Shown here: one piece after another, positions 5,224 to 7,448 of the stretch
Layout: every line of letters starts with the position of its first letter
How positions within the stretch are numbered: the first letter of the stretch is position 1
Source: an uncultured Ruminococcus sp.
GTDB lineage: Bacteria; Bacillota; Clostridia; Oscillospirales; Ruminococcaceae
Reading direction: 5' to 3'
NCBI GenBank assembly: GCA_946540705.1
Contig: CAMNJD010000256.1
Location: forward strand, 1 to 7,448
Length of the DNA stretch: 7,448 nt
Translations under genes and position numbers: made by a program
The notes under the pieces: model-generated
The model's input: only the letters and a program-made list of their open reading frames with translations
The model's database searches: none
What the model was told of the DNA's origin: nothing

Positions 5224-6138
5224 TCATTCTGCGGCTTCTTCCGATGCGGGAACGGGCTGTGCCGTGATATCCGTGCGCAGATCCTCCGGGACATCCGGCA
5301 GACGTCCCGATTCGATGGCGACGGCCATTCTTCCGAGTGCCTGATATGCCGTTTCGACATCTCCGCGATCATAGCCGAACACATCGTCCTCCTGCATGGA
5401 ATCACAGAAATAATACATATCATCGTCATATCCGATCAGCACCAGCGCATGCTCCGGACAGATGAACGTGAATGGTTCGCCGTCCGGGAGGATCCATGTA
5501 TTGCCCTCATAGACCTGCTCCATCCCGACGGTAGCCCAGATGATCACGGGTTCACCTGCGTCGATATAGTTTTGGCAGAGCCATTTCAGCGATTTGCCGT
5601 TGAGCGAAACAGCAAGTCCGTCCGTGATCCGGTCCATAGCCTGAACGATTGCGCCGCTGTAACAGCCGTAGCCGTCAATTTCCATCGGATCACCGAGAAA
5701 ATAGTCCTGCGGATTTTCACCGTATAGGATGCCGTCCTCCTTGTAGGCGGGGAAACCGGCGGTGGGCAGGCAGTCCTCGATGAATGTCTCGGGAGCGATC
5801 CCGATGCCGTAATATTGCAGCAAAGAAACTGCGGAAAGGGATTCGCAGGCAGTCAGATATTTCTCGAACTGTGTGAAATGCGGAACGCCCTCAATCAGCG
5901 TGAGACCGTCTTTTTTTGTGACATTGCGTTGAAAGGCAGAATCCGCTTCCGGAGCGGCCGGGGTTTCCGTTTGCTCAGTCGAAGTTGTAATTTGCGCTGT
6001 TGAAATCATTTCCGTCACGGGTGCAGGCGGCATCTGCACGCTGTCATAGCTGTCCGTGCCGCATCCGGAGAGTCCGCAGCTCAGCAGGATGATCCCGCAG
6101 GAAGCGACACCTGCCCGTAATTTGATGCGGTATAGCAA
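5224..6138 (-). CDS. Secreted lipoprotein with C39-like cysteine peptidase domain
   Basis: A 304-residue predicted lipoprotein. The N-terminus (MLYRIKLR, a hydrophobic stretch 9-22, lipobox LSGC at 23-26) indicates export and lipidation at Cys26. A Thr/Pro/Glu-rich linker (27-72) follows, then a papain-fold domain of the Peptidase_C39-like type: GVPHFTQFEKYLTACESLSAVSLLQYYG (84-111) carries the likely catalytic Cys98 in TACES, EHALVLIGYDD (229-239) the likely His230, and YYFCDS (242-247) the likely Asp246. All three catalytic positions are present. The C-terminus is short and acidic. The start is taken as TTG (6136-6138): AAGGAGG sits seven bases upstream, and the alternative ATG at 6171 lies inside the promoter -10 box. 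It has its own promoter and is not obviously part of an operon. Substrate unknown; no bacteriocin or ABC exporter gene is adjacent, so a role in peptide maturation is not supported. Confidence 0.87.
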   Translation of the reverse strand: MLYRIKLRAGVASCGIILLSCGLSGCGTDSYDSVQMPPAPVTEMISTAQITTSTEQTETPAAPEADSAFQRNVTKKDGLTLIEGVPHFTQFEKYLTACESLSAVSLLQYYGIGIAPETFIEDCLPTAGFPAYKEDGILYGENPQDYFLGDPMEIDGYGCYSGAIVQAMDRITDGLAVSLNGKSLKWLCQNYIDAGEPVIIWATVGMEQVYEGNTWILPDGEPFTFICPEHALVLIGYDDDMYYFCDSMQEDDVFGYDRGDVETAYQALGRMAVAIESGRLPDVPEDLRTDITAQPVPASEEAAE

Positions 6139-6145
6139 ACAGATT

Positions 6146-6152
6146 CCTCCTT
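6146..6152 (-). promoter_or_regulatory. Ribosome site selecting the TTG start of the lipoprotein
   Basis: AAGGAGG on the minus strand, seven bases upstream of the TTG at 6136-6138. It is the only strong ribosome site in the predicted ~25-nt leader. Confidence 0.85.
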
Positions 6153-6169
6153 CGGCTGGATTTGTACTC

Positions 6170-6198
6170 ATTATACACGATTTTACTGAATTTGTCAA
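6170..6198 (-). promoter_or_regulatory. Perfect consensus sigma-A promoter of the lipoprotein gene
   Basis: On the minus strand TTGACA (6193-6198) is separated by exactly 17 bp from TATAAT (6170-6175): 12 of 12 consensus bases with optimal spacing. Transcription should start near 6163, downstream of the in-frame ATG at 6171, which therefore cannot be the main start codon. Confidence 0.93.
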
Positions 6199-6201
6199 AT
6201 T
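6189..6201. promoter_or_regulatory. Inverted repeat over the -35 box, operator candidate
   Basis: AATTTG (6189-6194), one central base, then CAAATT (6196-6201): a 13-bp inverted repeat that covers the whole TTGACA box. A repressor bound here would block a promoter that otherwise is of maximal consensus strength. AT-rich chance symmetry is the alternative. Confidence 0.35.
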
Positions 6202-6264
6202 TCCTCCGTCCGCGCAGTCCCGGGGCGGGCGTTTTTGCCGCATAGGCTGCTGCCCATCAATCAG

Positions 6265-6303
6265 AAAACGGCAAAGGCACAGCCGCTGCGCTGTGCCCTG
6301 CCG
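6265..6303 (-). terminator. Intrinsic terminator of the amt-PII gene
   Basis: Minus strand: CGGCA (6299-6303) pairs with TGCCG (6269-6273), and the inner CACAGC pairs with GCTGTG around a 6-nt loop, joined by G-C and G-U pairs; TTTT (6265-6268) follows. It starts about 30 bp after the amt-PII stop and ends transcription before the independent lipoprotein promoter. Confidence 0.85.
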
Positions 6304-6334
6304 CTTTGTAAGGAAATGAGATGTAGGAGTTGGC

Positions 6335-7448
6335 TTAGTTGGTTTCCGGGAGCTCCTCGTTCTGGAGCGCGTCATAGTCCACAGAACCGGTACGCACCTT
6401 GACGACCTGCTCCACCGGATACGTAAAGATCTTGCCGTCGCCGACCTGACCGGTATACAGCACCTCGCGTGCCGTTTTGATGACCGTCTCGACCGGGACC
6501 TTGCAGACGACGATCTCTGCTTTGATCTTCGGATGCAGCGTTGCGCTCATCTTCGCACCGCGGTAATAGCTGTTGGATTTCTGGATGCCGCAGCCCATGA
6601 CATTCGTGACTGTCACGCCCGTGATGCCGATGCGCTCCATCGCGTGAATGAAGTGGTGCAGCTTCTCCTGATTGAATACGACAGCGACCTTTGTCATCTT
6701 CGGATGCGATGCATCGCTCCTGCCGGTGCTCACGCGCACCTCCGGTACAGGCTTTGCTGCAATATGCTCGCCGTGCTCGGGATAACCGGCCATTGCCGCC
6801 TCACCCATTGCCGGGGCAAAATCCGCGTAGGAGCTGACCAGACCGTGCTCTGCGGCATCCATGCCGAGGATCTCCTCCTGCTCGGAAGCGCGCAGGCCGA
6901 TCGTGTGCCTGATGACCTGAAAAACGACCGTCATCATCACAGCAGTCCATGCGGCGACCGCTGCAAAACCGAGAAGCTGCTTGCCGAGCAGGTCAAATCC
7001 CCCGCCGTAAAGCAGTCCGCTGAACGTGTCGTTGCCCGGAACAGTTGTCGTTGCGAACAGACCGACCGCGACCGTTCCCCAAATGCCGTTCATCATGTGG
7101 ACAGCGACCGCACCGACCGGATCGTCGATGTGCAGCACGTAATCGAGCAGCCATACGCCGAAGCAGACAAGCAGTCCGGAGACAATGCCGACAATCGAAG
7201 CGCCTGCAACATCCATGACGTCACAGCCCGCCGTAATGCCGACCAGACCTGCAAGCGAGGCGTTCAGGCACATTGAGACATCGGGCTTGCCGTATTTCAC
7301 CCATGTGAAGATCATGCAGGTGACGGTTGCGATTGCCGGGGCGACAGTCGTTGTGACGAACACCGAAGCAAGCTGTCCGGTGCCGATACATGCCGCGCCG
7401 TTGAAGCCGTACCAGCCGAACCAGAGGATGAAGCAGCCCAGGGCGCCG
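6335..7448 (-). CDS. Ammonium transporter (Amt) fused to PII domain, 5' end missing
   Basis: The frame is open to the window edge, so the N-terminal part lies outside; 370 residues are visible. Visible residues 1-250 are the second half of an Amt/Mep/Rh ammonium channel: GALGCFILWFGWYGFN (1-16), LNASLAGLVGITAGC (61-75), DDPVGAVAVHMMNGIWG (108-124) carrying the second pore histidine (about 117), and the end motif GLRASEQEEILGMDAAEHG. After a linker of about 40 polar residues comes a complete PII (GlnB/GlnK) domain, residues 251-370 (6335-6697), with the B-loop signature YTGQVGDGKIF and the C-loop RTG. Amt moves ammonium across the membrane and PII proteins normally block it in trans according to ATP/ADP and 2-oxoglutarate; here sensor and channel are one chain. 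The Met that opens the PII part has no ribosome site nearby, so separate synthesis is unlikely. The terminator at 6265-6303 closes the unit; the promoter is outside. Confidence 0.93.
   Translation of the reverse strand, partial: GALGCFILWFGWYGFNGAACIGTGQLASVFVTTTVAPAIATVTCMIFTWVKYGKPDVSMCLNASLAGLVGITAGCDVMDVAGASIVGIVSGLLVCFGVWLLDYVLHIDDPVGAVAVHMMNGIWGTVAVGLFATTTVPGNDTFSGLLYGGGFDLLGKQLLGFAAVAAWTAVMMTVVFQVIRHTIGLRASEQEEILGMDAAEHGLVSSYADFAPAMGEAAMAGYPEHGEHIAAKPVPEVRVSTGRSDASHPKMTKVAVVFNQEKLHHFIHAMERIGITGVTVTNVMGCGIQKSNSYYRGAKMSATLHPKIKAEIVVCKVPVETVIKTAREVLYTGQVGDGKIFTYPVEQVVKVRTGSVDYDALQNEELPETN

Noticed and set aside
6335..6697. Independent internal translation of the PII domain
   Set aside because: The Met at 6697 has no Shine-Dalgarno within normal spacing; the nearest GGAG is about 22 nt upstream.

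Overview
The window looks like the chromosome of a Gram-positive member of the Clostridia, probably a Ruminococcus-like gut Oscillospiraceae. The inference rests on a mazG-hup-rqcP gene order typical of Firmicutes, a SpoVB-type flippase, strong AGGAGG-like ribosome sites, sigma-A promoters, and moderately high-GC coding DNA with AT-rich promoter gaps. The genus is a guess. No phage, CRISPR, IS element, rRNA or tRNA is visible; this is mostly conserved housekeeping DNA.

Layout. Positions 1-155 hold no convincing gene, only a 14-bp palindrome and short repeats. Positions 156-1607 (minus strand) are mazG (nucleotide sanitation), hup (HU nucleoid protein) and rqcP (S4-domain ribosome quality control factor); hup and rqcP overlap by 4 bp. 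Positions 1758-3326 (minus) are a two-gene unit: a conserved-looking protein of unknown function followed 15 bp later by trpS. It is driven by a good sigma-A promoter and has an ~80-nt GC-rich leader that can fold in two exclusive ways; no T-box is present. Positions 3524-5161 (plus) encode a 545-aa SpoVB/MurJ-like flippase, divergent from the trpS unit across an AT-rich gap with repeated CATATTTT motifs. It converges with a C39-like cysteine peptidase lipoprotein (5224-6138, minus); a hairpin lies between the two stops. The lipoprotein has a perfect TTGACA-17-TATAAT promoter whose position argues for a TTG start codon. Positions 6335-7448 (minus, 5' end outside the window) encode an ammonium channel fused to a complete C-terminal PII signalling domain, ended by a clear intrinsic terminator.

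How they work together. mazG, hup and rqcP form one housekeeping block (nucleotide pool, chromosome packing, stalled ribosome rescue), trpS charges tRNA-Trp, and the flippase and lipoprotein act at the envelope. The most distinctive item is the Amt-PII fusion: its PII domain keeps the nucleotide-binding B-loop and the RTG C-loop motif but has Met at the position of the modifiable T-loop tyrosine and lacks the usual KPFK motif. I found no unmistakable new multi-gene system; the best leads are this fusion, the unknown protein coupled to trpS, its leader RNA, and the unclassified left edge.
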